Assembly: GCA_038503035.1 (NCBI GenBank)
Contig: JAVSML010025180.1
Coordinates: forward strand, 310,001 to 374,000
From: Crocodylus rhombifer
Taxonomy: Eukaryota > Chordata > Crocodylia > Crocodylidae
Length of the DNA: 64,000 nt
Reading direction: 5' to 3'
Below the pieces are notes generated by a model. It was not told where the DNA came from and did no database searches. It was given only the letters and a program-made list of their open reading frames with translations. Made by a program: the position numbers and the translations under genes. How positions within the stretch are numbered: position 1 is the stretch's first letter; each line of letters starts with the position of its first letter. Positions 33,111 to 43,440 of this stretch are shown here, in pieces.

Positions 33111-33381
33111 ACACCACCATCACTACCCTTTTTATACAGGTGCAAAATATAGGAGAGTTGGGGTCAGATCCCTCCTCAGGCTGAGGGAGTCCAAACCTAC
33201 ATCTTCTACTTTTCAGGAGAGTATCCTAGCCACAAAGCTGCAACAGTTTTCAATGCTCTCCTTCCTTCCCATGAAAGCTGTTCTGTGTCACAGGGAATAC
33301 TTAAGAGATTCACTGGGCAAGAGAAATTGAGAGAGACTGACAAATGTGACATGACTCTATAGTTTAGTGGTTAAAAATACC

Positions 33382-34022
33382 AGGGCTGTGCAAAGCTTTG
33401 GGTCCTGATTTGATTCAGAGGTGATTAGGCCCGATTCGGTGGCTGTATCGAATTAGGGGACTAGTGGAAAGGTCTGAATCGATTTCAGAGAGCTTCAGAG
33501 ATTTGGGCAGTCCCCATTCACTGCCAGAGGAAGCTGGACTGGGACTCTGTGCTGGTAAGTAGGGGGCAGGGGAGGGGTGGCTGAAGGAAGTGGGAGGGTA
33601 CCATGGGGGGAACCCCACCAGGCCCCATCCCCTGCCTGTTCCCCCAGCCACCCTGAGCACCCTCGACCCCTGCCCACTCTCTCAGCCCTGTCAATGGCTG
33701 CCCTGCCCGGCCCCAGCTCCTGGCTCTTTAAAAAAAAAAAAAAAAGGCCCCACTCACCAGCTGCTGCCAGACAGGTGGGGGCGATCCCCACTAACCCCCC
33801 ACTGCCCCATGCTGTGTGGCACACTCTGCCACAAGCCCCCGTCCCACCCCCCATGGTTGCCCTACCTGACCCCAGCTCCTGGTTGTTTAAAACAGAAACA
33901 AAAAAACCCCTGCCACCCTCACCGGCTGCTGTAGCAGCCGTCAGGGCTTCTGGGGGCTTGTGGCAGACCCTCCCCACATGCAGCCTGGGGCAGTGGGGTG
34001 CACCAGGGATCACCCCCCACCT
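33382..34022. repeat. hAT-derived repeat abutting a CR1
   Basis: Starts cagggctgtgcaaagctttgg, followed by repeated gattc/gaatc half-sites (33400-33490), a layout I associate with a hAT family in reptile genomes. The remainder is GC-rich with two Gly/Pro-type low-complexity stretches and a duplicated block (ccccagctcctgg near 33711 and 33871). It ends where the CR1 begins; the opposite end was not found. Confidence 0.45.
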
Positions 34023-35648
34023 GGCAGGAGCCAAGGAATCAATCAAGGATGGAGGACGGGATTCACCTCCAAGGAGGATTGTTCTGCACTGGTCCGGTCC
34101 TGCAGGGAGCAAACCAGGAAAGCCAAGGCTGCAACTGAACTCCAACTAGCTTCAAGCATCAAGGACAACAAAAAGTCCTTTTTCAGATATGTGGGGAGCC
34201 AGAGGAAAAGCAAGGGCAATGTTGGACCCCTGCTAAACCAGATGGGGCGACTGACAACTGACGCCCAGGAAAAAGCCAACCTATTAAATAGGTACTTTGC
34301 ATCCGTCTTTCATCAGTCACACGGGATGCCCATGCCTGCTATGGGACAGGGAAATCTGGGTGAGGGGGATCCCCTACCCTCCATCAATGCTGACCTCGTG
34401 AAGGAACATCTTGAGAAGCTGGATACCTTCAAGTCAGCTGGCCCTGACAACCTGCACCCCAGGGTACTCAAGGAGCTGGCGAGCGTCATAGCCCAGCCCC
34501 TGGCACGGATCTTTGAAAACTCCTGGCGCTCTGGTGTAGTGCCCGAAGACTGGAAGAAGGCCAATGTGGTGCCGATCTTCAAGAAAGGGAAGAGAGTGGA
34601 TCCGGCTAACTACAGGTCCATTAGCCTGACTTCTATCCTGGGGAAGATCTTAGAAAAGTTTATTAAGGAGGCCATCCTTGATGGACTGGCCCAGGCTAAC
34701 ATCCTAAGGGATAGCCAGCACGAGTTTGTTGCGGGTAGGTCTTGTTTGACCAATCTCATTTCCTTCTATGACCAGGTGACCTATCACCTGGACAAGGGAG
34801 AAGAGATTGATGTCATATATCTTGACTTCAAAAAAGCCTTTGATCTGGTATCCCATGATCACCTCTTGGCCAAACTGCCCAGTTGTGGCCTTGGCTCCAC
34901 CACGATCCGCTGGCTGGGAAACTGGCTCCGTGGTTGGACCCAGAGGGTTGTAATCGATGGCAGTCACTCAACGTGGTGCCCTGTGACCAGTGGGGTCCCT
35001 CAAGGCTCTGTCCTGGGACCCATCCTGTTCAACATCTTCATTAACGATGTGGACATAGGAGTCAGGAGTGGACTGGCCAAATTCGCCGATGACACCAAAC
35101 TTTGGGGCAAAGCATCCACGCCAGAAGATAGGCGGGTGATCCAGGCTGACCTGGACAACCTCAGCAAATGGGCGGATGAGAACCTGATGGTGTTTAACGC
35201 CGAAAAATGCAAGGTTCTCCACCTTGGGAGGAAAAACCTGCAGCATCCTTATAGGCTCGGTAGTGCTATGTTGGATAGCACTACAGAAGAAAGAGACTTG
35301 GGGGTCATCATTGACCACAAGATGAACATGAGCCTCCAATGCGATGCTGCGGCTAGTAAAGCGACCAAAATGCTGGCTTGCATCCATAGATGCTTCTCGA
35401 GCAAATCCCGGGACGTCATTCTCCCCTTGTACTCAGCCTTGGTGAAGCCGCAGCTGGAGTACTGCGTCCAGTTTTGGGCTCCACAATTCCAAAAGGATGT
35501 GGAGAAGCTTGAGAGAGTCCAGAGGAGAGCCACGCGCATGATCAGAGGTCAGGAAAACAGATCTTACGATGACAGGCTGAGAGCCATGGGACTCTTTAGC
35601 CTGGAAAAGTGGTATCTCTATCCCTGGAAACTTTCATTAACAGGTTAG
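34023..35648 (+). CDS. CR1 ORF2 fragment: uninterrupted reverse transcriptase, about 541 codons
   Basis: One open frame runs from the start of CR1 similarity to a TAG at 35646-35648. Visible blocks in order are: GWRTGFTSKEDCSALVRSCR (linker), FKSAGPDNLHPRVLKELA, VPIFKKGKRVD-ANYRSISLTS, GRSCLTNLISFYDQVT, DVIYLDFKKAFDLVSH, GVPQGSVLGPILFNIFINDV, the catalytic FADDTKLW with both Asp, and [22 protein letters not shown]. All polymerase motifs look intact. There is no endonuclease and the C terminus is altered by an internal deletion, so it is not an active element, but it is the best preserved coding sequence of any LINE here. The frame extends upstream to 33960 through non-LINE sequence. Confidence 0.9.
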   Translation, partial: GRSQGINQGWRTGFTSKEDCSALVRSCREQTRKAKAATELQLASSIKDNKKSFFRYVGSQRKSKGNVGPLLNQMGRLTTDAQEKANLLNRYFASVFHQSHGMPMPAMGQGNLGEGDPLPSINADLVKEHLEKLDTFKSAGPDNLHPRVLKELASVIAQPLARIFENSWRSGVVPEDWKKANVVPIFKKGKRVDPANYRSISLTSILGKILEKFIKEAILDGLAQANILRDSQHEFVAGRSCLTNLISFYDQVTYHLDKGEEIDVIYLDFKKAFDLVSHDHLLAKLPSCGLGSTTIRWLGNWLRGWTQRVVIDGSHSTWCPVTSGVPQGSVLGPILFNIFINDVDIGVRSGLAKFADDTKLWGKASTPEDRRVIQADLDNLSKWADENLMVFNAEKCKVLHLGRKNLQHPYRLGSAMLDSTTEERDLGVIIDHKMNMSLQCDAAASKATKMLACIHRCFSSKSRDVILPLYSALVKPQLEYCVQFWAPQFQKDVEKLERVQRRATRMIRGQENRSYDDRLRAMGLFSLEKWYLYPWKLSLTG

Positions 35649-35745
35649 ACAGACACTTGGCTGGCTTAGTCACGAATGATCCTGCCTTGAGCAGTGGAGT
35701 GGATTAGATGACCTTTTGAAATCCCTTCCAACCCCACTTTCCTAC
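34023..35745 (+). mobile_element. CR1 LINE, plus strand, long open reverse transcriptase, 3' part deleted
   Basis: CR1 sequence starts in the linker between endonuclease and reverse transcriptase (5'-truncated) and runs through the reverse transcriptase to LFSLEK. It then jumps directly to a short tail (ggttagacagacacttggctggc to tttcctac). About 300 bases of the usual C-terminal region are missing at this junction near 35610. It is of a different subfamily from the 12-17 kb copies. Confidence 0.9.
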
Positions 35746-35845
35746 AAACTTGTGACCAACACAACCCAGCACCACTGTGTTTTGGGATTGGATCCTGATC
35801 TTGCATTGATGATATGTACACATAGGGCATTTCATAACTTTCAAA

Positions 35846-36626
35846 GATTTCATAGACATTAGGGCTAGAAGTGACCTTGTAAGATCATTGGGTCCAGCCT
35901 CCTGACCAAGGGGCAGGAAGTGAGCTAGGGTCAAAGGATCCCAGCAAGATAAACATCCAAATCTTTCTTAAAAGAGTCCAGAGAGAGTGCTTGCACCACC
36001 TCTGGGGGGAAGTCTGTTCCAGGCCTTGGGGGCTCAGACTGTAAAGAAGTTTTTCCTTATATCCAGCCTAAAAAGGTCTTGCAGGAGTTTATGACTGTTG
36101 GACCTTGACATGCTGTAGTGAACAGGTGTTCCCCCAGATCCTGATGCACACCGCTTATATACTTATAGGCTGCCACCAAGTCATCCCTGAGCCTTCACTT
36201 CTCCAGGCTGAAGAGTCTCATGGCTCTTAGCCTGTCTTCATAAGGCCTGTTCTCTTGCCCACTGATCGTGCACGTGGCTTTCCTCTGGACTCGTTCAAGC
36301 TTCTCCACATCCTTTTTGAATTGTGGAGCCCAGAACTGGATGTAGTACTCCAGCTGTGGCCTCACCAAAACTGAGTACAATAGGAGGGTGACATCCTAGG
36401 ACTTGTTTGAGAAGTGTTGGTGGATGCAAGCCAGAGTTTTGTTCGCTTTGCCAGCTGCATGATCGCATTGGTGGCTCATGTTCATCTTGTGATCAGTCAT
36501 GACCCCCAAGTCTCTTTCGGTCACTGCTAGCGAGTGTAGCACTGCTGAGCCTAAATGTGATGCAGGTTTCTTCCTCACCCCCTCTCCGAGGTGGAGCACC
36601 TTGCATTTCTCCATGTTGAATGCCAT
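35846..36626 (-). mobile_element. CR1 LINE, minus strand, tail-to-tail with the preceding copy
   Basis: The CR1 tail (tttcatagacattagggctagaagtgacc on the plus strand) starts at 35846. Minus-strand frames 36380-36195 (LVRPQLEYYIQFWAPQF, GQENRPYEDRLRAM, LFSLEK) and 36713-36396 ([25 protein letters not shown]) belong to the same subfamily as the copy at 34023. The 3' ends of the two copies are about 100 bases apart. It is cut on its 5' side by a hAT element at 36627. Confidence 0.88.
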
Positions 36627-37637
36627 CAGGGATAGGCAAAATACAGCTTGTGGTCTGTTTTTGGTCCACCAATTGATTCTATCTGGCCTGTGGGTAGGTG
36701 GCACTGGCAGCAACTCTGGCCTCAGCTGATGCCACAGGAGACACTGGCTGGAAGCAGCCCTGCCTTCCTGGCTCTGTGTGGCAGGCTGGGAGCAAGCTGT
36801 GCTCAGGCCCTAGCACTTCTGCTTAGGCTAGGCTGGCTGCCTGCCTGCAGCTCAGAACTGGTGGGAGCTGCCCTGGGCACTAGGAACAAGTGGTGGGCAC
36901 TCTGCACCTGTGCCTGGAGGTGGCGGAGCTTACCCAGAGCCTCCTGGCAAGTCAAGCTCTGGTCCTGGCCTCAGCCCTGGCCTCACCTCCTGCTTTGCCC
37001 CATGAAGCGCCTTGAGCTGGCCTAGCACCCTGCCACCTCCTGGCTGGAGCCAGTGCAGCTCCCATTCTGTCTGCCCAGGTGAGGCTGCCCCCAGCACCCT
37101 GGGACTCCTTCTGGGGGAAGGGGCACCCCTGGGCTGTGGGTGGGTGCAGCCTGCATGGCTCTGAAGGGGGCTGGTGGACTTTCCCAGGCTTTGTGGGGGC
37201 AAGAGTGGACAGGAAGGGGTAGAGTGAAGGCAGCTCTTGAGGAGCATGTCAGGGTGCAGGCTGAGGCAGGAGCTTCCTTGTGATTTGGAGGGTGCCTGGG
37301 TGGTGACAGAGATCTGATGGAGGTGGAGGTGTCCTCCCTTGCCTGAGTGTCCTGCTGGCTGGTTTTGTTCCCTTACGAGAGAGATTTTATTTTGAGCTGT
37401 TATGCAGTCACTTCTATATATACACTACTCAAAAAAACAAATCAGGACAAAAAATTATTTTTTGAAATAAGAAAAAAATATTTTATAGTAGATGTTTGAT
37501 TTTTAGCATATGATTTGGAGTTTTTTAAATCTATAATTTGTTAAAATGGTATCTTCACCATTAATTTTACGTGTTCAGTCAACAGCTCACCAGAACTCAT
37601 TAAGTGGCCCGCCAGCTGAAATAATTTCCCAACCCTA
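36627..37637. mobile_element. hAT-type element, about 1.0 kb
   Basis: Left end cagggataggcaaaatacagct; right end read inward taggg-ttgggaaattatttcagct. The two align with small gaps. No good 8-bp duplication is visible (aatgccat versus acctagaa), so one end may be diverged. GC-rich interior; AT-rich right third with a run of short A/T tracts. Confidence 0.55.
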
Positions 37638-37639
37638 AC

Positions 37640-37772
37640 CTAGAAGATAACCTGATGATATAAGCTACAGTGAACATGAATTTGTTGAGAATAGGCTATG
37701 CCACACCAACCTGATTTCTTTCTAGGACAAAGTCATGGGCTTTGTGAATAAGAGTGTAACACTGGATGTGAT
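37640..37772 (+). mobile_element. Old CR1-like LINE fragment
   Basis: Translated on the plus strand around one stop, the stretch reads FVEN-LCHTNLISF then DKVMGFV, resembling the reverse transcriptase block GRSCLTNLISFYDQVT of the other LINEs. Only about 130 bases are recognisable. Confidence 0.4.
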
Positions 37773-37796
37773 ATCAGATTGGTACAGGGGGGAAGG

Positions 37797-38264
37797 CAGC
37801 TCCTGTCACTGCTTGCACCCTGGGAGAGCACAGGTGGGGGGGTCCTGTGCCCCTGGATTTGCACGGGGCAGGGCAGGTGTGCTGCAGCTGCAGGCTGGAG
37901 CCGGGGCTGCGTTGGGCTATTCTCGGCAGGGGCTGGGCTCGGGAAGGGGGCTGCAGCCGCCCCAGATTTCACTGTAGCCCTGCTCCCAGTGCTCTCACCA
38001 CCACTGCACACCCAGAGCAGCCCCAGCTCTTCCTGGGGTGTGGGTGGAGGTGGGGCATTGAGCCAGGGCTATAGTGAAATTTGGGGTGGCTGCAGCCCCC
38101 TCTGTAGCCCCCTTTCCAAGCCCAGCCCCTGCTGAAAAGAGCCTGACACAATCCTGGCTCCAGCTCACAGCTGCAGCCTGACTGTCCTGCCCCACGCAAA
38201 TCCAGGGACACACAGTTCCCCCCCTCCCCATGCCCTCCCGGGGTGCAAGAAGCAGCAGGAGCCG
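37797..38264. repeat. Large foldback, about 190-200 bp arms
   Basis: The left arm 37797-37982 (cagctcctgtcactgcttgc to cactgtagccctg) pairs with the right arm 38064-38264, whose reverse complement reads cggctcctgctgcttcttgc to cactatagccctg. The loop is about 81 bases. The arms keep shared blocks such as ctggatttgc-ggggcag and caggggctgggct. The module and the sequence after it (38300-38385, gatctgcccctc) are related to the interior of the 30315-31875 hAT element. Confidence 0.88.
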
Positions 38265-38515
38265 CTCTGACAAACTGCGGCTCCATCCCACATCCTACCT
38301 TGCCCCAGCTGGGAAGCCCCTGCCCCCTTCCTCACCATGGGGGGTGTTGATCTGCCCCTCCACATCCCTTCCCTCCCCCCCCTCCCTTTCCACTACAATG
38401 GACTTACCAGCTGCATACAGCTGTATTGGAAATCTGTTTGTTGTTGACCAGTATGCCTCCTTAAATATTGGCTATCGGTATCAGCCCCCAAATTCTCTAT
38501 TGGTGCATCCCTACT
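38265..38515. repeat. hAT right end following the foldback
   Basis: Ends ggctatcggtatcagcccc...ctattggtgcatcccta, a known style of hAT end (inward reading TAGGGATGCACCAATA). A corresponding left end before 37797 was not found, so the element that carries the foldback is probably truncated on the left. Confidence 0.5.
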
Positions 38516-39040
38516 AATTAGAATGCTCCAACAGCCTCACCATCGCATGTATTCAGCACCCCCACTTTTCCATTGAACGAGCTTTAGTTAAAGCACCACT
38601 GCCACCATTTTGAAGTGCAGGATGCTGAATATACAAGACATTGCTGGTGTTTTCATCAGTGTCACCTTGGATCACGTGTACAGATCCTCACAGAGAACAG
38701 GATTAGGATTCAAAATGGGCTTGATAAATTGGGAAAAATGGTCAGAAATAAATAAATTCCGTAACAGTGGGTGCATCTGAGTGACCAGGGAGCAAGTGAA
38801 CAGGAACTGCGAACAGGTTAAGCAGTTTACAGGCAGTTTGCAGGCCAGTTCATGGGCCCCCACCCCTTTTTTAGGGGCAAGTCTTTCAGCTTGGTGTGAG
38901 GAAGCAGGGGGGAAAAAAAGAACCCTTTGGGGCAAGGAGCAATAAACAGGCCCGTTCAAGGTGAGTTTGCTAGAAAGGGTCTGCTTGGAAGAAAAGCAAT
39001 AAGATAGAGAAGGCAGATTAAGAGACCCAGGGAAATAGGT
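38516..39040 (+). other. TFDP2 intron two, no gene
   Basis: No recognised element; possibly the degraded 5' end of the following CR1 from about 38900. Confidence 0.35.
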
Positions 39041-39129
39041 GGAGGACATTGCAATGCCAGAGCCACTGCCAACTGCCTCTGCTTGCACCTGTGAGGCTTC
39101 TCTCCAGGCATGACTGCTCACCATCGAGG

Positions 39130-40010
39130 CTTCCATCCAGGTCCAGTTTTGGCACTGGGGGGACTGCAGCTTGCAGGTTCCTTCCAGTGACGGCCAGGTC
39201 GGGGAGTGCCTGCAGTGTGAGGAGTGCCTCCTGGTGGTGTCTCTCAGGGAACAGGCAAGAGAGCTACAGGAGGAGGTGGCGAAGCTCCAAAGTAGCCTCT
39301 GACATGAGGCACTTATCGATTTGATGCTTGAGGAGACCTCCGGGACTGTGGAAATGCCAGATGCAGAGCTAGAGAAGAGAGAGAGTGTGCATTCCTAAGA
39401 GGGTGGAAGCTGGAGCCTTGTGACTTCTGGCAGCAAGAAGTGATCTTCACCTCCATTTGCAGTTGTTCATCTGGAGAACAGATATGCAGCTCTAGCAGCA
39501 TAGAGGGAGGACCATGTTGCATTGGTGGAGGAAGACAGGCCTGGACTCACCAAGGTGGGAAGGATTGAGATTTCGCTACCAAGAAGAGCGATGGGTGGTG
39601 GTTGGACAGAGGGTACCATCTGTCAGCCTGACCTGTTGTCTTGGGAGGTCTGCTTCTTCCCCGGGAAGACTACTACTGACTACTACCTCATGTTGCTGAC
39701 CCATGTGGGCACCAATGATACTGCCAGGGGGGACCCTGAGTGTATCAAAAGTGAGTACAGGGCTCTGGATGCAAGGGTGAGAGGGTCTGGGGCTCAGATT
39801 GTGTTCTCGTCAGTCCTTCCAGTCAAGGGAAAGGGCCCAGAAAGGAGCAGGTGCATCTTGAACACCTGGCTGTACAGGTGGCTTCACCAGCAGGGATTTG
39901 GCTTCTTCAACCATGGGATGTTGTTCCAAAAAAGAAGGATTGTTGGGAAGAGATGGGGGGATCCACCTGATGAAGAAGGGGAAGAGCATCTTCGCACACT
40001 GGCTCACTAA
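39130..40010 (+). pseudogene. CR1 ORF1 remnant with esterase (SGNH-type) domain
   Basis: CR1 ORF1 proteins of vertebrates carry an esterase-like domain whose role in retrotransposition is not settled. Here an N-terminal CLQCEECLLV block (about 39206-39237) leads into a helical, charged stretch typical of a coiled coil. In the 39522-40010 frame the GxND block (HVGTNDTARGD), the VFSSVLPVKGKGPERS block and GFGFFNHGMLF follow. The expected GDS nucleophile block near 39600 is damaged: VVVG is seen in one frame and TEGTICQPD in another, with the Asp-Ser lost between. Several frame changes occur. Confidence 0.75.
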
Positions 40011-40156
40011 CCTAGTGAGGAGGCCTTTAAACTAGGCTCTATGGGGGATGGAGACCAAAGCCCTGAAGTAAGTGGGGAAGCAGGAGACCTGGAGGAAAGG
40101 CAAGCAGGAGGGGGCAATAGGGGAGGTGCTGTCATACTCCTGAGAAATCAGGGCAA

Positions 40157-42880
40157 TTGACTAGTTACCTCAGGTGCCTGTACACAAATGCACAGAGCCT
40201 GGGAAACAAGCAGGAAGAATTGGAAAAACTTGCACAGTCACGACACTGTGATGTGATTGGAATAACAGAGACTTGGTGGGATAGCTCACATGACTGGAAC
40301 ATTGTCATGAATGGGTACAAACCGTTCAGAAAGGACAGGCAGGAGAGAAGAAGAGGAGGAGTTGCACTTTATGTAAAAGAGCCATATAATTGCTCAGATC
40401 TCAGGTCTGTTGAGAGTCTCTGGGTTAAAGTTAGAGGGGAGAACATAAGGGTGATGTCATGGTGGAGTTGCTATAGACCACCAGACCAGGAGGAAGTACT
40501 GCATAAGGCTTTCTTTAAACAGCTAATGGAAGTTTTCCAGTCACAAGCTCTGGTTCTCATGGAAGATTTCAATCATCCTGACATCTGTTGGGAGGGCAAT
40601 ATAGCAGTGCACAGGCAATCTAAGACATTTTTGGAGAGTGTTGGGGACAACTTCCTGATGCAAATGCTGGAGCAGCCAACTAGGGGCCCTGCCTTCTTGA
40701 CCTGCTGCTCACAAACAGGAAAGAATTGCTGGGGAATGTGGATAGCAGCTTGGGCAGCAGTGACCACGCAGTGATTGAGTTCAGGATCCCAAGGAAAGAA
40801 ACGATGGAGAGCAGCAAAGTAAGGACCCTGGACTTCAGAAAAACAGACTGTGACTCATTTGGGGAACTCATGGGCAGGATCCCCTGGGAACCAGACTGAG
40901 GTGGAGAGGAGTCCAGAAGAACTGGCTGTACTTTAAGGAAGCCTTACTGAAAGTGTAGGAACAAACCAGCCCAATGCACAGGAAAACTACCAAGAATGGC
41001 AGAAAACTAGCTTGGCTTAGCAGGGAACTCTTTAGTAAACTAAATCACACAAAGGCAGCTTATAAGAGGTGGAAACTTGCAGAGAGAATTTAAGAGCACT
41101 GATTGGACATGCGGGGATGAAGTCAGGAAGGCCAAAGCACAGTTGGAGTTGCAGCTAGCAGGGGATGTAAAGGGAAACAAGGAGGGTTTCTACAAGTATG
41201 TCAGTAGCAAGAGGAGGATCATAGAAAGTGTGGGTCCCTTACTGAATGGGGGAGGCAACCTTGTGACAGAGAATGCAGAAAAGGCTGAAGTGCTCAATGC
41301 CTTTTTTGCCTCAGTCTTCACAGGCAAGGTCTGCTCCCAGACTACTGCACCAGGCAGGAGTTTGGGGAGGAGGCGAGCAGCCCTCAGTAGTGAAAGAATA
41401 GGTTAGGTACTACGTAGAAAAGCTGGACGTATACAAGTCCATAGGTCAGATGGGATGCACCAAAGGGTGTTGAGGGAGTTGGCTGATCTGATTGTAGATC
41501 CATTGGCCATCATCTTTGAAAACTCATGGCAATCAGAAGAGGTCCCAGATGCTTGGAAAAGGGCAAACTTAGTGTCCATATTTAAGAAAGGGAAGAAGGA
41601 GGATCCAGGGAACTACAGCCCAGTCATCCTCACCTCAGTCCCTGGAAAAATCATGGAGCAGATCTTCAAGGAATCCCATTTCTATGTGGGATTCTTTTCC
41701 TTCTTGGAGGAAAAGAAGGGGATTAGGAACAGTCAGCATGGATTCACCAGGGGCAAGTCATGCCTGACCAACCTGATTATCTTCTATGACGAGGTGACTG
41801 GCTTTGTGGATGCGGGGAGACCGGTGGATTAGTGTACCTTGATTTTAGCAAGACTTTTATATGGTCTCCCACAACATTCTTGCAGGCAAGCTAAGGAAGT
41901 ATGGGCTGGATGAATGAACTGTAAATTGGATAGAAAATTGTCTGGAGCATTGGGCTCAGAGGGTAGTAATCAATGGCTTGATGTCTAGTTGGCAGCCGGT
42001 ATCAAGTGGAGTCCCCCAGAGGTTGGTCTTGGGGCTGGTTTTGTTTCATGTTTTCATCAGTGACCTGGAAGATGGCATAGGGTGAACCCTAAGCAGGTTT
42101 GCAGATCACACCAAGCTGGGAGGAATAGTAGATATACTGGAGAGTAGGGCTAAAGTTCAGAGTGACTTAGACAAATTGGAGGATTGGGCCAAAAGGAATC
42201 ACATGAGGTCCAACAAGGACAAGTGCAAAGTCCTGCACTTAGGATGAAGCAATCCCATGCACCAATACAGGCTGGGGGCTGACTGGCTGGGCAGGAGCTC
42301 TGCAGAAAAGGACCTGGGGCTTACACTGGACACTAAGCTGACTATGAGTCAGCAGTGTGCCCTAGTTGCCAAGAAGGCTAATGGCATACTGGGCTGCATT
42401 GGTAGGTGTGTTGCCAGTAGGTCAAGGGAAGTAATTATTCCCCTCTATTCAGCACTTGTGAGGCCACATCTGGAGCCCTGTGTTCAGTTTTGGGCCCCCA
42501 CTACAAAAAGGATGTGGGCAAATTGTAGAGAGTCCAGCAGAGGGTGACAAAAATGGTGAGGGGGCTGGGGGACATGACGTATGAGGAAAGAATCGGGGAG
42601 CTGGACTTGTTTAGTCTACCGAAGAGGAGACTGAGAGAATACTTAATAGCAGTCTTCAACTACCTGAAGTGGCGTTCGAAAGAGGATAGAGTTAGTCTCT
42701 TTTCAGTGGTGGCAGACAGACCAAGGAGCAACGATCTCAAGTTGCAGCAAGGGAAGTTTAGGTAGCATATTAGGGAGAACTGTCTCACTAAGAAGGTAGT
42801 AAAACACTGAAACAGGTTACCCAGAGAGGTGGTGGAAGCTCTATCTTTGGGGGGTTTCAAAACCCAGCTAGACAAAGCTT
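40157..42880 (+). pseudogene. CR1 ORF2 remnant (endonuclease and reverse transcriptase)
   Basis: The endonuclease is open from 40157 to 40774: NAQSLGNKQEEL, ITETWWD, YRPPDQEE and NHPDICW. Its usual GDFN reads EDFN. The reverse transcriptase follows from 41077 in pieces (SIFKKGKKEDPGNYSPVILTS, GKSCLTNLIIFYDEVT), a TAG interrupts at 41830-41832, and later parts continue to [25 protein letters not shown] sequence and [16 protein letters not shown]. At about 42100 the catalytic box reads FADHT, so the second Asp has become His. The element is dead on both frame and active-site grounds. Confidence 0.85.
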
Positions 42881-42985
42881 TGGCTGGGATGATCTAGTTG
42901 GGGCTGGTCCTGCTTTGATCAGGGGGTTGGACTAGATGACCTCCTGAGGTCCCTTCTAACTGTAACTTTCTATGAATCTATGATC

Positions 42986-43440
42986 TATATGAGATGCTTT
43001 ACTGAAGAGCTAGCTAATTAGGTCTGCAGTATAGCATCACCATGTACGTGCGTGGCGCTATTAGGCTGCAATAAATTAACTCTACTGTAGCATAGTACTG
43101 CCAGACACAAGTACTATCCTACAGTGGAGTGGTTTCATGTGGTGAAACCATGTGGCTGGCTGGGGCACAAGGGGGCTATAGTATGGGGACTGCCTGCTGG
43201 GTAGCCCCATGCTGTAGCACCCTCGTGTCCCAGCTAGCCCCTCTATAGCATGTTGGGCCAAGGCGGGAGCAGCTGTGGGCTGGCAGGGTGACCCCCTGGA
43301 CACCTTGCTAGCTGGGGCTGTACCACCCCAACTCAACGTGCTATGGTTCCAGGTGCATGTGTAAATGCAACTGGGAGCATTAAACTCTGGCGTGAATTAA
43401 TGTGTCATTAATATCATGTGTAGATGTGTCCAATAAATAT
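42986..43440. repeat. Possible miniature transposon with a degraded end
   Basis: The end at about 43418-43433 (catgtgtagatgtgtccaa) resembles the right end of the 57782-57950 element (catgtagatgcacccaa), and a ctattaggctgcaataaatt / aattaatgtgtcattaa layout is symmetric in part. The left boundary is unclear. Confidence 0.35.

Larger units (their letters stand above)
39041..42985 (+). mobile_element. CR1 LINE, near full length, with ORF1 and ORF2 remnants
   Basis: In plus-strand order: ORF1 with a CxxC and coiled-coil start and an esterase domain, an inter-ORF gap, ORF2 endonuclease, reverse transcriptase, and the CR1 tail ending ctttctatgaatctatgat. At about 3.9 kb it is the longest LINE in the window. 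It is inside TFDP2 intron two in the sense orientation. Many stops and frameshifts make it inactive. Confidence 0.9.

Noticed and set aside
33577..34149. 190-codon Pro/Ser-rich frame ahead of the CR1
   Set aside because: It runs through a GC-rich repeat with an A run and overlaps a minus-strand frame of similar length; no conserved motif.
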